64,000 bases of DNA. Origin: Ciona intestinalis. Its lineage: Eukaryota > Chordata > Ascidiacea > Phlebobranchia > Cionidae. The stretch spans positions 1,976,867 to 2,040,866 of the forward strand of contig NC_020176.2 of assembly GCF_000224145.3 (NCBI RefSeq). Reading direction: 5' to 3'. A model generated the notes under the pieces. It saw nothing but the letters and a program-made list of their open reading frames with translations. It made no database searches and was not told the DNA's origin. The first letter of the stretch is position 1, and each line of letters starts with the position of its first letter. The position numbers were made by a program, and so were the translations under genes. This document shows, one piece after another, positions 35,701-50,039 of the stretch.

Positions 35701-38700
35701 TGCAGAAAATCTATGGTTGAAGTGCTTACCCTACCCTGTCACCTCAACCCCGGCTTCTGTGGTAATAATAAAATCAAAACTGCTGTTTATTTTTATCTAT
35801 TTAATGTCGATGTTAATTATTGCTTTAACAATCATTCATCCATGCTTACTGCAATCGGTTTTAATTGTTAAAATAAAATTCAATTATGTTATAAATTATT
35901 AAACTTTTTTCATCATTTAGTGAAGAAGTTTTTGATTTCTCACAAGATCAGATGACACAAGTAAAAGCAAAGCACTTAAAGGACAGCATGTGTAATGAGT
36001 TTTCTGATATATTTCAGCTATGTCAGTTTGTAATGGTGAGTCTTATTTAATTATTTTTTAAAATTTAAAATTATTATGTTGCACTTGCACATGAATACTA
36101 CTGTAAATGTGTATTAGTGTATATATTTTGATTTTTGTGTGTTCTTCTATTATTCCTTTTCCTAAGAATCAAACTAAATTTAATGAATAATATATAAACC
36201 AATAAAAAGTAATACAAAATTTTGATATATATATATATATATATATTCTTAGTTTTTAAAACATTTTTTTATTTCATTCATAAAATAAATGATTTTAGGA
36301 TAATTCTCAAAATGCACCACTGGTCAACGCTACACTCAGCACTCTACTTTGCTTTTTAAACTGGATTCCTCTCGGCTACATATTTGAAACTGAACTAATA
36401 ACCCAACTAATATATAAGGTGATTATCCTTAATGGTCAAGAAGTCTTCATTTCCCTTTTTTTATACGCAATTCTGATCAATTAAGTAAAACACATCACCA
36501 GCTGTAAAAAAGTGTCTATTAACGATGTTGCCGGCTTCAGCCAGATTTTTTTATAACCTGGCAAAAAGAACTGGCACGTGGTTCTGAAATTTCGTCCCTT
36601 CGCTGGCCACATAATATTACGTTTCATGTTAATGTAAGCGTAAGTTATCTATTTGTGCAGTTCTAACGTAACGTAACAAACAGCTTTATATTATCATAAA
36701 TCCGACATTATTGCGAAGACAATGGCAATAGTGACAAACATAACTCGTATAACATTCATGTTATTTAATTGCGCCATAATAGGGGTTGTAGTTAATGGAA
36801 TAGACTGGAATACATAATAATACGAACCAATATTTCAACTCCTGTGTGTTCGGAGAGTGTAGATCAGTGTATTATCGAATATAAAACACAGACAATCTTA
36901 AAGGTTAAAGCACTATTAAACTCCTGGCAATTCTAAAAAGGAAATCCGTTTCCTGTTGAAACGTGTAAGTTTTTTTTAACTGTGATTGGTAACCACCAAT
37001 TAGTTTTACAGTTTTATTAAACCAAAAAAGCAATCTTAACATTCCTAAGTACAGTATTCCTTGCTTAACCAGCTTCTGTTAATGATTTCAATCATAGGCA
37101 CCGAGTTTTGAAATGTAGTGCAGAGGCGGAGCCTATTATGACGTAACACAATCGTTATTTTACGCTTGCTCAACGCTGGACGTCAGTGTTACGCGTTGAT
37201 CCTTTCCCCGTGCGTATTTGCAAGATTGACCGATATATAAATCGTTCGTTCGAGGCGACGTGCTTTCTACTTGACCTTTACGTGCGTCATAGTTTAACGT
37301 CCATGTGCGTCGTAGTTTAACGTCCACGTGCGTCGTAGTTTAGCCTTTTCGTGCGTCGTCGTACAAAGGCAAGGCAACACATTCAATGTTAGCTACTTAG
37401 AAAATGAAGAACAACCAGCGGGCTAAACAGACGATATTATCCTACTCTAAAGTTTTTAAACAATGTAGGCGGTGATAAACCTGGTAATTAATTACGAGAT
37501 AATAGGAATTTACACATTGATTGTGTGCGTCATAATAGCGATTGTCCCCTTGATTATTTAGCCAGCGGGAGCTTGAAAACAGGTTTGAAGTTGAACGTTT
37601 GCGATCAAGTAAAGAATTGTTCCATCTACAATGAATATTTTCATCTACAATGAATATTAATCTAACTACCTTTATCATTTAACAACGATAGATCAACAAC
37701 GTTTGTTTGAACCTGGTTTAAACTAACGTTACTAACCTGTTCCAAGCATGATTACCGCATGTTCAAAGTGACGATTGTGACGTAAATAAGACAATTACGC
37801 ATACGTAACAGCTATATAACAGATTCTGCACATGCGGTCAACACATGACCAAGTACCATGCGGTCAACGCATGCCTAAATATCCGTTCTCTTATTGTCAC
37901 GTCGTTAATTTTGATTTTCTTTACCGCAATGGTATATTTTTTGTGAGAACAATACGAAAATATTAATAAATTTACTAGTAATAATACATATTTTTTTGTT
38001 AATTCGTGTACGGAGGCCGCCTCCGTGCTATTATTATTTACGCGATTTCAACTTTAAGATTGACCGGACAAAGTTTGTCACGCTTATTATAAATACCATT
38101 ATGCCGTACGTATTTAAAAAGTTTTATAAGGAAAACTTAATTTCTAGCGACAAACTTTTAGCCCTGTGACAGTCACGTGTGTGTTACACATGGAAATTGT
38201 CGCGGCAATTAGACTTTAATCGGGAAAAGAGGAACATGGTTGACACATTTTTAATTAAAATCTTGCGCTACGATAATGATCGTGGGACAAATCGTTGGCT
38301 TATATCCAAAAGCCTTGTGTAAGTGATGTAAGCGGCACACGAAGGCAGGATTAGTTACAGCGGGTAGAACGCACGCGTTTGGGAAAACTGCCGGAACGGA
38401 TTTTTGATTTTTACATGCCTGCACACCACTGACCAACCACTGCATAGGAATATTTTTAACAACAACAACAACCTAACAACTGCATTTTTTTTTAGTTTTT
38501 GAATCTTCCCATGTTTAGAAATGTGACGCTAAAGTGCATTACAGAAATAGGTAAGGTTTTGTATGCATTCAAATATACTATAACTAACAGTAGGCCTTTA
38601 AATATCAGTGTGTATATACTGTTGTATTAACTAACTAATGTTTTATAGCTGGTGTAAGTGTTGCTGGTAAATATGATGAACAATTTGTCAAGCTGTTTTC

Positions 38701-41700
38701 GCACACAATGCAACAACTGAAGCAGGTAAAAACATTTTTTTCCATTCAAAGTTACATACAGAGTTGTCTGCAGAAACCAATATATATTATCCATATATGT
38801 ATACCATTACAAATTGTTGAATTTATTTCGGTTTAAGATTTTTAGGCTAAGCATTTAAGTTTCTTAACAACCGTTTTATTCCTAGATGTTACCACCAAAT
38901 ATAAACATGAAGGTTGCGTATGCAAATGGTTCTGATACTGAGCAGAACTTTATTCAAAACCTTGCATTGTTTCTGTGCACCTACCTCAAAGAGCACGGTC
39001 AGCTTGTGGAAAAACAAGACATGCGACCACATTTACTTGATGTGAGGGGGTTATTATACTTTTTAGTTTCATTTATTATATATTTAAAAAAATAGAGCTC
39101 TCATTTTAAAAATTAGTCTGTTAAATTTTCTCTCCATTTTGCAAGAGTGGTCAGTAGACATCCAGTGGTACTTGTCCCTAATATAAAATGTATAGTTTAA
39201 AAAAGGTGGTATCTGAATAGGAAGTGGTATATAAATAAGCTGTGAACAACAATTTTGGACTTGTGTTGCAGTAATAGCTGACGAAGTTTGTATCACCCAA
39301 TCATATTTAATCATTGTAGGCTCTTGGTTACCTTGTTCATATTTCTGAAGTGGAAGAAACTGAAATTTTTAAAATCTGTCTGGAATATTGGAATTCTTTA
39401 TCTGCTGAATTGTACAGGGAAAGTCCATTTACAACAGGACCAGCCATTACACTTGCCGCATCGGAAATTAGTGTCCCTACAAGAAGACAAATATATTTAC
39501 CAATATTATCGAAAGTAAGTGATGTAGGAATAACATTATAGCAATATTCACATTTTAAAATTGTTTTATGTTAATAAATGCAATGGTTACAATAAGTATA
39601 GGGCAACTTACACAAATGAAATATAGCAGTACATGAGTACACTATACCTATTTTATTTAATAATTTAAAAAAACAAATAAACAGTTGTTACCTCTGGTAT
39701 TACCAAGCATAATAAATCTATATATATATACTAGTCAAGTCAAGTGAGGTTTGGTGGAAAAGAGACAAAATTTTACGCATTTTTAAAGGTCTTGTTACAC
39801 CATTAGAAAATGTAGGAAAAGCTGTAAGAAGATATGTTTTTGATACATAATTAACTTTAAAATTATAATGTATACATATAATATTATACATGACTTTAAA
39901 CGCAATTCAATAACAAAGTTAATATTGGCCGTGGTAATAAAAAACAAGAACAAAAATAGTTGAAAGCAATTTTGGGGTAAAAAAAAACTAGAGAAAAAGG
40001 TATGAAATGTTTGTAAAAATTAAAATATGAAAATGTGTCAGCAGCAAGCTACCTCATTATCTCAACTGGTTTCATAATATGTTTATCACAAATACCTTCT
40101 TACAACAAAAAACAATAAAAAAAAACCTATAAAAAGATTTTTTATCAACTGTTTGATTTAGTAAATTGTGTTTTACGGAAAAATAATTACCGCTTACAAT
40201 GAAACAGAGAATTGAAAAGTCAGTCAAATAAATAGGTTTTACCTACAAAAGCTGTTTGCGACATGATTTTAAGCTCGCTAGGTGGGTTGTCATTTTGTAC
40301 CCCAAGTATCCCATTGTTTTATTCACCCCACTTGCAAACATTGATTTTAATAAAAAAACTCATGTTTTGTCTGTCATTATTGCCAGAAACTCAGTTACTA
40401 AAAAAAGTGATTGAGTTGAAAAACTACTTTCACTTTTCTATCTTTTTTGTTATTATTTTCAGGTTAGGTTGGTCATGATAAGCAGAATGGCAAAACCTGA
40501 AGAAGTGTTGGTTGTCGAGAATGAACAAGGGGAAGTGGTTCGTGAGTTCATGAAAGACACAGACTCCATTAACCTTTACAAAAACATGAGAGAAACATTA
40601 GGTAAGTTTTTTTATAAAAAAATTGCAAATATGGAAATGAAATGTTTGGATTTCCAAGGGGTGGTTTAAGCTGTTATGTTAGCATTGAATGTTTTACTAT
40701 TTGTTTGTCTATTTTAATGAAATGTATGGTACAGTTATTATCAGTTTAGTTCTTTGAATACCCATCTGTCACCCATTAGTTATTTGCTCTATGATGTTAT
40801 TTGTTATCTTACAGTATATCTCACTCATTTGGATTATGTTGACACTGAGAGAATCATGACAGAAAAGCTTCATAATCAGGTAGTGGTTTTAGAATTCAAT
40901 GCTTTGTAACTAGACTGTGTTAGTGTAAGGTGAAGAATATATATAAATATATTATATATATATACCAATAATCCAATACCATATATATATATATAAATTT
41001 TATTAAAAATATATCTATATTATATAGGTATAATAAGTGCTAAAGCTGGGGTAATGTGTGTTTACCTATCCCTGTCTTTCCTGCATTTTAACAAGTTTGG
41101 GGCAGATATAAAATGTTTATATCCCAAATTATGCAACACTATTAAATATTCAAACTAGCTGTGTAATTGCAGCTCTACTCAGTCGTCACATTTACACACC
41201 CATTTGCACATCACCACTTAATTTCAGGTGAATGGGTCAGAGTGGTCGTGGAAGAACTTAAACACATTATGCTGGGCCATTGGAAGCATCAGTGGTGCCA
41301 TGCATGAGGAGGATGAAAAACGTTTTCTTGTTACTGTTATTAGAGGTGGGTTGTAAGACAGGACACTTCTTATGCATTAACTTGTACAGCTGAAGTTGAA
41401 AAAGTTTCAAAAATTGTTCCATAATGTTATTTTGGGTTGTTTTTTGTATTGTCCATTCTTACATATATGTCAACTTGTGAATCTGAAACTACAGTTATAT
41501 TTGTGGGAAATGCTAGGATAATGACAATCACAAAAGTACATTGAAATAACAGTTTGAAAAAAGAATTTATGATGCATTGAATATTTCCTATAATGTTGTC
41601 AGATGTAGTGAATGTGTATTGGACTTGCATTACGAATTAATGTTTCTTAGATTTGCTTGGATTGTGTGAGCAGAAGAGAGGGAAAGATAACAAAGCGATC

Positions 41701-44700
41701 ATCGCGTCAAACATTATGTACGTTGTCGGGCAGTATCCTCGCTTCTTACGTGCTCATTGGAGATTTTTGAAAACTGTTGTTAACAAGTTGTTTGAGTTCA
41801 TGCATGGTGAGTTAAGTTTAAGTTGTATTTTGTTGTAAACCAGAAAATGTGTGTGCCAGAAAAAGTCTTTTCACCAATTAAGAGGCACGAAGCAAGTGAG
41901 TGACATAACAAGCGACTCGTTCTGTAGTTTGCCACGAACGATCAAGTAACAATGGGCGACATAAATATACAATGGACAGTGACGTAGTTCGCCGACTGTA
42001 AAGACAATATCATATGATACGCAGAAACTCATGATGGCTCATGAAGACAATATCATCTAACAGTATTACAGTAGAAATATATTATGATACGCAGAAACTC
42101 ATGATGGTGTACAAGACATGGCGTGCGACACCTTTATTAAGATTGCACAGAAATGTCGGCGACACTTTGTGCAAATGCAAGCAGGAGAAGTGATGCCGTT
42201 TATTGAAGAAATTTTATCAAATATCAACACCATCATATGTGATTTACAACCACAACAAGTATGGGCATAGGTCTATAATATTGTATAGATAAATTTTACA
42301 TGTATATATATTTTATATATATATATTATATCTATACCAGATTGTATTTGAACAACAGACTAATGATGCTGTTGCAGTCTTTGACAAAATGTATATCTTA
42401 CAGAATCTGATTTGTTAAAAAATTGATATTGGTCGGTTATGTTGTAGCACTTGATCATAAATGCCAGTTGCATAGATCTACAATAGAATAGAATTTACAT
42501 TTACAATTATTTAATTTTTACATTGTGTTCAATATTACAGGTTCACACGTTTTACGAAGCTGTCGGTTTCATGATCAGTGCACAAACAGATTCAGTCGTT
42601 CAGGAACACTTGATTGAAAAATACATGTTACTGCCAAACCAGGTACATATTTCACTGCACAAAGTTAGGTGCGAATTGTGTTCGTCAACTCTGTTGTCCA
42701 TGGATTTTAAATTTATCTTTTAACTTATCCCTTAGGTATGGGACAGCATTATTCAGAAAGCTACCAAAGATGTGGATGTACTTAAGGATCCCCCCACAGT
42801 AAAACAACTTGGCAGCATCTTAAAAACAAATGTTCGAGCTGGAAAAGCTGTTGGACACAGCTTTGTTCAACAGGTGTGTAAACTTATGACTTTAAATGTA
42901 TAAAAATGGAATGTTTTTATGTATTTTAATGCAGTAATCATTTATTTAAATTATTTTTTTTTTCTAGATTTTTCAGGTTAAACATATTTAAAGAATTGAT
43001 TCCACTTGTATTAAAAAGATTTAAAATAAATTTCCTCTCAAATGTTTAGTTTATCAATTGGCTGTTTATTATAGAATTAAAAGTGTTTTTATCATAATCA
43101 TTACAATTTCTCCCAGCTTGGTCGTATATACCTTGATATGCTGAACGTTTACAAATGTTTAAGTGAAAACATTTCATCTGCAATTCAACAAAATGGTGAA
43201 GGTGTTATGAAACAACCTCTTATTAGAAGCATGAGGACGGTTAAGAAGGAAACACTTAAGTTAATATCAGGATGGGTTAGCAGAGCTACTGACCCAGAAA
43301 TGGTAAGATTTTGTATAAGGAAGAATAAGATTTTGTATAAGGAAGAAAAATTTACAACTAAGCCTAGGGATGGATTATACCATAAAATATGTTGTTTCTA
43401 TTTTAAAATAATTTTTTGTTGCTTATTAAATTCCAGGTGGCAGAAAACTTTGTTCCACCATTATTAGAAGCTGTGTTGATTGATTACCGGACAAATGTGC
43501 CCGCTGCTCGAGAACCTGAAGTCTTAAGCACCATTGCCACTATTGTTAATAAACTTGAGGTGTGTAAGCTACACAGAATGTAATTTATTTTGTGAATCTT
43601 ATTTACCGCTCAAATTGTTGGATGATTCTTGCTGTGTCATAACAACATAATACACAGCGAGCAAAAATCCGGGTCAACTAATGGTGTACCAAACACATAT
43701 TTCGCCAATAACTAAGTAAACTAACATACTTGTAAGATTCGAAAATATATTTTGTGACTTGTTCATCATGATGTTGTATTTTTGACAAGTGTGTATATAT
43801 AGTTTTTTATTTAAATTTTTATGTTTTTTTCCCAGGGTGCAATAACAAAAGAAATCGGTCAAATCTTTGATGCTGTCTTTGAATGCACCCTTGAAATGAT
43901 TAACAAAGATTTTGAAGAATTCCCTGAATACAGAACTAACTTCTTCTTACTGTTGCAGGTGCGTTTATTATTGTTTTACTAGCTTGCCTCTCGGTTGATT
44001 TTTAAGGAACTGTATCTTTACTTATTTTACAAATAAAGGAATGAAATATATTTAACTTGTTATACTGATAAATTACTTAATTTATTCCAACAGGCTGTAA
44101 ACAACCACTGCTTCCCTGCTTTACTCAGCATACCTCAACCTCAGTTTAAACTTGTCCTTGACTCCATTATATGGGCCTTCAAGCATACTATGAGAAATGT
44201 GGCTCATACAGGTACGTATGTTCTACTAGTATTTACTTTATGATATCTAAAATAGTATGTATATAAGCTCTTCAAAAAGTGTAAATAATATTGTAAAAAT
44301 TAAAATAGATTATATAAATTAATGAAATTTAGTTGTTGTTGATATTTTATATCCGCTACAGGTTTGAGCATTCTGTACCAGTTGCTGCAGAATATTACAT
44401 TGGTGGATGATGCAGCACAAAGTTTTTACCAAATGTACTTTACTGATATTTTACAGCACGTTTTCAGTGTTGGCACTGACACCTCTCACACTGCAGGTAC
44501 GTTTCCTGTCTCTTTAAAGTGCGTGAATACACCCCACGTTAGTTTTATTTTTCGTGGTAAATTCAAAAAGCGACCGTTTTATTGATTCCAAAAATACATT
44601 CCTTTTTTAAATTGGTCCAGTATAGGCGTAGATATTCGCCCTCAAACAGTGATCTCTAGCGCGATCCTTTTTTTACTACGAGCCCCGTGATTGTGACGTA

Positions 44701-45824
44701 GGAACGTACTAGTCACGTGACTGATTCATTCGTAAAAGCGAAACCTGCGTTTTTTCTGTCGTTTTTCGCTGAAAACACTGCCTCTCACCTTTCTGAATGA
44801 GAGCGGCCACGCTTCAACAATTTTGTGACGTGATTTGTCACGTGGATAGTACACTCAATATTTTTGCCACGCAACTTTCAAATCAGTTTTATGAATTTCA
44901 CGGTGTTTGAGCTTGAATCCTTTGGTTATACAGAACCGATCAAAACAAGTAAGGTGCCGTTGGTATCAGAAAAACACACTTACTATTTAAGCGATGTACA
45001 TTTGGGTGTGTTTAGGCCCTTTAAAATGCTGCACTATCTGTAAGCAAAATTAATTTTTAATGTTTTTCCCATTTAGGTTTGACGATGCATGCATCCATAC
45101 TTGCCTACATGTTTAGTTTAGTTGAACAGAATAAGATAACAGTGCCACTACACGCCAATCAACCCAACAATTTAGTATTTGTGCAGGAATATGTGGCCAA
45201 TCTGCTGAAAACAGCATTCCCCCACCTTCAAGAGTAAGTTCATGTCAACCATTCATTACAAATAGTTACTTTCTTGTAGGCATGCACGTAGGTATGAAAC
45301 ATAACACTTTGTTGACCTGCCTACGAGGATAAATAAGTTCCATTCATTCAGGCTTTGTTCTTTAATTTATTAATCTATACATTAAAAATCACTATTAATT
45401 TTTACAGTGCCCAAATAAAGTTATTTGTACGAGGACTGTTCAGTCTGAACCACGATATTGCTTTGTTTAAAGACCATCTACGAGACTTCCTTGTTCAGAT
45501 CAAGGTATTGTTTATTGTGTCTATCTTCTTGTACAAACTTCGGTCATTCAAAAACAAGGTTTCTATAACTAAGTTTTAAACTTCTTTCACAAACGTAAAA
45601 AAGCATATCCGTTTACAGATATTAAGTTTTCCAAGATAATTTTGTTTTTTGACATCGCTAATTAGTTTTTGTTACAGGAGTTTGCTGGGGAAGACACGAC
45701 CGACTTGTTCTTGGAAGAAAGAGAGGCGACTCTTTCAAAGGCGCAAGAGGAAAAACGACGAGCGCAGATGGCTGTACCTGGCATTGTAAATCCACATGAA
45801 GTCAATGAAGAAATGCAGGACTGA
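32749..45824 (+). CDS. XPO1: Exportin-1 (CRM1), nuclear export receptor
   Basis: Twenty-five coding exons give an uninterrupted 1071-residue protein, the length of human XPO1: 32749-32880, 33353-33454, 33609-33681, 35294-35516, 35921-36035, 36299-36418, 38496-38550, 38649-38725, 38886-39041, 39320-39514, 40463-40601, 40815-40879, 41228-41345, 41651-41806, 42095-42258, 42541-42642, 42736-42873, 43117-43302, 43437-43559, 43836-43958, 44094-44211, 44362-44496, 45077-45233, 45408-45504, 45678-45824. It binds leucine-rich export signals with RanGTP and carries cargo through nuclear pores. Visible landmarks: N-terminal importin-beta-like region ([18 protein letters not shown]), acidic HEAT-9 loop ([19 protein letters not shown]), and NES-groove segment [14 protein letters not shown] with the leptomycin-reactive Cys at about residue 529. 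The ATG context MPPIAMS parallels the vertebrate start. Intron 22 carries a transposon and intron 6 is the longest. Confidence 0.98.
37280..37360 (+). repeat. Tandem repeat of about 23 bp in XPO1 intron 6
   Basis: Three to four units of GTGCGTCGTAGTTTAACGTC with small changes. The remaining intron 36419-38495 shows no exon and has AT-rich and CpG-bearing unassigned sequence. Confidence 0.8.
44513..45025. mobile_element. Non-autonomous DNA transposon, 513 bp, in XPO1 intron 22
   Basis: Ends TTTAAAGTGCGTGAATACAC and GGGTGTGTTTAGGCCCTTTAAA-type are imperfect inverted repeats with TTTAAA at both edges. A homologous 553-bp copy lies at 51351-51903. No coding capacity. Confidence 0.8.
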
Positions 45825-45972
45825 GTTGACGACAATGTAGTAAACTTGTGGTTGTAATTATTCCTGCTGGCCACCGGGGGTCAGACAGGACGGCTTGTGC
45901 TGTTTCACCATTCGACGGGATCACGACTTGATTTTCGAACATCCAGTATCAACTTGTATAATATGTTGTTTA

Positions 45973-45978
45973 AATAAA
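45973..45978 (+). terminator. Candidate XPO1 polyadenylation signal
   Basis: A canonical AATAAA hexamer lies 149 nt after the XPO1 stop codon. A second AATAAA lies at 46134-46139 and could be an alternative site. Confidence 0.6.
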
Positions 45979-46361
45979 AATAGTGCTTATCAATATAGGT
46001 TTACGCATTAGTACAGAACACGACCAGGGTTTGCAACCAATTGTGATCCAGCAACTTGTACATTTTCTTTTCAAACTTTTATGTTTGTCGCTTGATTCTC
46101 AAATTATTTTTGTTAGTTTTGGAAAACGGAAGCAATAAACCATTTGTTAAAAAGTCTCAATTTTGTTCATGTTAATGAAATTCTGTTTCTGCTACTCCAT
46201 GAACAACAAAGATTAGTCCTCAAACCTAGAAAGTTGTTTGGTTATTATTTCTATGTAACCAAGCATGGTTATATTATTTCTGTAACCAACCATGCTTAAG
46301 TGAATGAGCCTCTAACGCAAGGATAGCAGCAGTCATCATTTGGGTAGAATACTAAAAACCC

Positions 46362-46452
46362 CACAAAGTAACATACATAGCACATAAGCTGGCATGAGTC
46401 GTGTGAAACAGAACACCCTTGTTATAAAAACTGCCCTTTACATTTAATGAGG
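46362..46452 (+). mobile_element. SINE 3' fragment in the XPO1/DRAM interval
   Basis: ACAAAGTAACATACATAG, AAGCTGGCATGAG and TTGTTATAAAAACTG match the SINE 3' body. The rest of 45980-46760 holds 3' flanking sequence of the two convergent genes and nothing else I can name. Confidence 0.55.
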
Positions 46453-46763
46453 TAGTTAGCTTTTTCAAAAGAATATTGTAACTTCTACATCCCAATAGGT
46501 TTGAAACTTCTACATCCCAATAGGTTTATGAAACAAACTGCCTACATGCTTTTATAGCAATATAGGAAATAGAAATACTACTGATTAACAATTTGTTTTC
46601 TTATCCTGAAATAACATAAGAAGAGAAAGTCTTGCTAAAACATGAAATCGCGAAAGATGAATTAAAAATACATTGATTGCATTGGGTGATAAAATAACAC
46701 TAGCATGTATAAAAATGTGATTCTCGTGGCATGGAATGACGGAAGACTGCAAAACACAAGGAA

Positions 46764-48899
46764 TTATGCCACAATGTCTCCATCTTCTCTTTCATCATGC
46801 AGCTGTTCCACCCCATCATGGTATAATGTCTCATGGTGTAGTTCAGTATTTGTTCCAATTGTTATTTGCTGGAAGTCTCGAATGAATGTGAAAAAATAAG
46901 CAAGAAATGAACCAGCCAACACCCACTCAAGTATGGTGCTTGCCAAATGAGCACTGTAGCCCTGTGGTGTAAAATAAGTGAATTAGGCTCTGTAGCTTCA
47001 GTCAGTTGACAATAAGCTTGAGTCACTATGCTACTTTGCTACCACTACAGATGATACACAATATAATCTCCAAAACTAGTAATCTAGAACTGAGAGATCT
47101 TTCATAAAAAATAACATAGTTTTATCTAAAGTTGTTTAAAGATCATTTTCTTGAATGAATCCTAAATTACTTTCCAAGAGGTGGGAACTAGTGAAAGTTT
47201 AATATAAATGGGAAAATTATAACCTAATTGGCAAGCATATAGTATTAAGTCAGCTAATAATCAGAACACAAGATATTTACTGGTTGTCCAGGCTTCCAGT
47301 GAAACTTTATATCTCCAGCTTTATTAACAGCGGTTGTGCATGATGTTGCTATAAAACCTATTTAGCAAAATAAGAGTAATTTACTAATTTTAACAACAAT
47401 GACTTTGAACAACTTCTTTAATTTGGATTCGTCTTTAATGTTAGCTAAGTAGTGTATCCTAGTGTTATACAGTGAGTGATACATTTTATGACGCAGGTAA
47501 CATTGTTAATTTTAAGCGTAAGGCCAGCATTACCTCCTACAAATGCCATTAAACTGACAACGCACACTGCCAGTCTCGCATGAAATATACGCCTTCCATT
47601 AACCTCTGGATGCATTTTGTAAGTAATATATGTTTGAAGAAACTCATATAATGTGCCCAATCCAAACGCAAGCATTGCGCCAACAAGATGAACATACAGT
47701 ACGCTTGTTTCCTGCCAAGTAATAATAACAAACAATTTTTAATTTTATGCCATGTGGTGAAAGAAAATATTATATACCAAGCCCAAGCTTAGGATTTTTA
47801 AACTTGGTACACATTTATAATTTTTTCCTTTGTTCCAGATAGAAAACAATGTTTCAGTTTCAGTGATTATTTTATTTCTAAAGTTTTGCATTGTATGTTT
47901 GCTTTTTGGCAAAAAAGGAAAAGGGTGTACAAAACTTGAGTAGATTTTAAACATTTTTGAAAATTAAAATAATTATAAAATTTAGTATAGTTACTTCGTT
48001 TTGCAATTAAAACAGATAAGAAATTGGAAGTAAATTTATTGATTTTTAATAAATTATAATAGTGCATTGTGCATACCTGAAAGTTTGCAACCAAAGATAT
48101 GCCTAAGCAAATCAACACAGAAAAAAACATCCCGATTTTATTAAGTCGATTCACAATGTTGAACTTTGTCATTTCAAGTTTTTCTAAATATCCATCCACT
48201 TGTTTGTAGCGAATGTACAAGCATGCTAAAGCTGAAAACAAAGTATTATGTTTATGGAAAAACTTTTCTTATTGTGAATCTCACACTAAAGTTTAAAAAA
48301 AAAAGTTTTTTTTTTCTCATATAACACAGGCATGGGCGCGATACCCCTCAGCTTGGGTGGAAAAAAAGGTCTGGCCACCCCAGTTTTTGATAATTAATAT
48401 TTATATTTTGCTAAATATTAATAGCATAAATCATTCACACGCTTGTTGTGTTAACCTGCGCAATAAGCATTTATTGTAGACGTGACAAATGACAATCCTT
48501 TATATGATAGCAAAAGTAAAAAAAGCAAGCGTTTAATCCTGTTGTTAAACTAATAAATAATTAGGGCAGTGGTTCCCAAAGTATGGGTTGCCACCCAAAC
48601 ATGGGTCGCACAAATGTCTGACACTTCAGACAAAGCGCAAGAAAGATTAAAATAGTGGTTGTACCATACAATGTATTAAAAACTCACAGACATTTACCTG
48701 CCACAGCTGAGATGTTTAACATTTGTCCAAAAATTGAACTTTCTGGGCGACGAGCCCCAGTGTCCGAAATATATGGGAATCCTGGGTCTACATCACCCCT
48801 GGAGACTGCAATTATATATGATGTCATAAATGTAAGGTAAGTCCAAACTACTAAAAAGATTGGCAAAAATGCCATTCCTCTTTGGAACCAAAACACCAT
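46764..48899 (-). CDS. DRAM/TMEM150 (Frag1-Sfk1 type) multipass membrane protein
   Basis: Five exons in phase: 48698-48899, 48077-48231, 47534-47711, 47281-47357, 46764-46961, giving 269 residues, close to the 238-266 typical of DRAM1/DRAM2. The start WFQRGMAFLP, the loop DPGFPYISDTG and the segments YIRYKQV, LGISLVANFQ, FGLGTLYEFLQTYITYKM and the end FTFIRDFQQI match the family; about six hydrophobic membrane helices are visible. Vertebrate DRAM proteins sit in lysosomal or autophagic membranes and promote autophagy; this role is transferred by homology. The C-terminal tail is acidic/His-rich (HHETLYHDGVEQLHDERED). The gene is convergent with XPO1, with stops about 0.94 kb apart. It could be DRAM2-like or TMEM150-like; I cannot tell which. 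Confidence 0.9.
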
Positions 48900-50039
48900 G
48901 GTTTGTGTCTTTGTGATGTTTGTATAAAAAACCCTACTGAGATCTGTATTAAAAAGAATTTGTTTAATTTCATTCTCTCATATTCAGTTTGTTGTAAAGA
49001 GTAATATGAATATGGGTAAACAAAAATCCTACACGAAGCATGTATGAGTATGAGTAACAAATAAAAACTAAAGTGGTTTTGATTAAATATACAGTGGGTA
49101 TCAGTGAGTCCCAGAGCCATAGAAATACCGATTGGTCCAACATTGTTACGCAAAAGGCAAATTGAGCGTCAATAATTTGTTTCCAAAACAACATAGCAGG
49201 TGTAGGGGAAATGCCTGAACGAGATTAAAAAGTGGTAAATTTAAGCTATTTTAATCATTCAATATGGGCAAATTTATATATATATATATCTTCTTTTTCG
49301 CAAAGAATGTATTATAAGGTAAATTTAAGCGATTTTATGCCTCCCCATAAAAAGAAACAAACACAAAACGCAATAAGTTTGTTTAAATCCATTGCAAAAA
49401 TCATTTTGGACACTCAATGTCCACGGTTAGACTTCTCGGTTTTTCTATAACTCTGGTGATGCGGCGAGGTCTAAAGAACATTTTTAAGACCAACATTTTT
49501 ATAGGTCTCCAGCTAAAGAAGTACTGACAAGCGACAACTAATGGCTTTAGTTAACTTAGCAACAGGCATTCAATTATGGCCTAAATCCTAGGACCCATGG
49601 CGTGCCACGCCGCGGGACCTCACCCACATAGAATAGAATAGAACAGGCATTCAAAGCAACCGCAATTGGCCCTGTCATACACACGAACAATTACACCTAT
49701 GTGTCCTTATATTATAATCTTTCATTCTTAAAACCAAGATGCAACAGCACAACAACAATTTCAATTTAATTTATTATTTTTGTGTGAAGTTCAAAGACTT
49801 CAACAAAAAACACATATTTTTTATTGTATCATGAAAAACATTGGTTGAAACTATAGTCCAAAAACAATTTGGTAAAATTGTGTTTCCACGTTTGTGGTAA
49901 TATGGAGTAAAATTTTAAAATATGAGCAAAAAATGTTATTTTTGTTGAACAATTTAAACACCACAAAAAAAACAACAAATAAACTCAGGCAGAAACCACC
50001 TGAACAATGAAACAAACTTGGGTATAGATAGTAGATACT

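Noticed and set aside
32932..36246. (AT)n tracts in XPO1 introns as regulatory sites
   Set aside because: Ordinary microsatellites (32932-32962, 36224-36246) with no further signal.
37280..37360. Tandem repeat as a CRISPR-like array
   Set aside because: Units are directly adjacent without unique spacers, in a eukaryotic intron.
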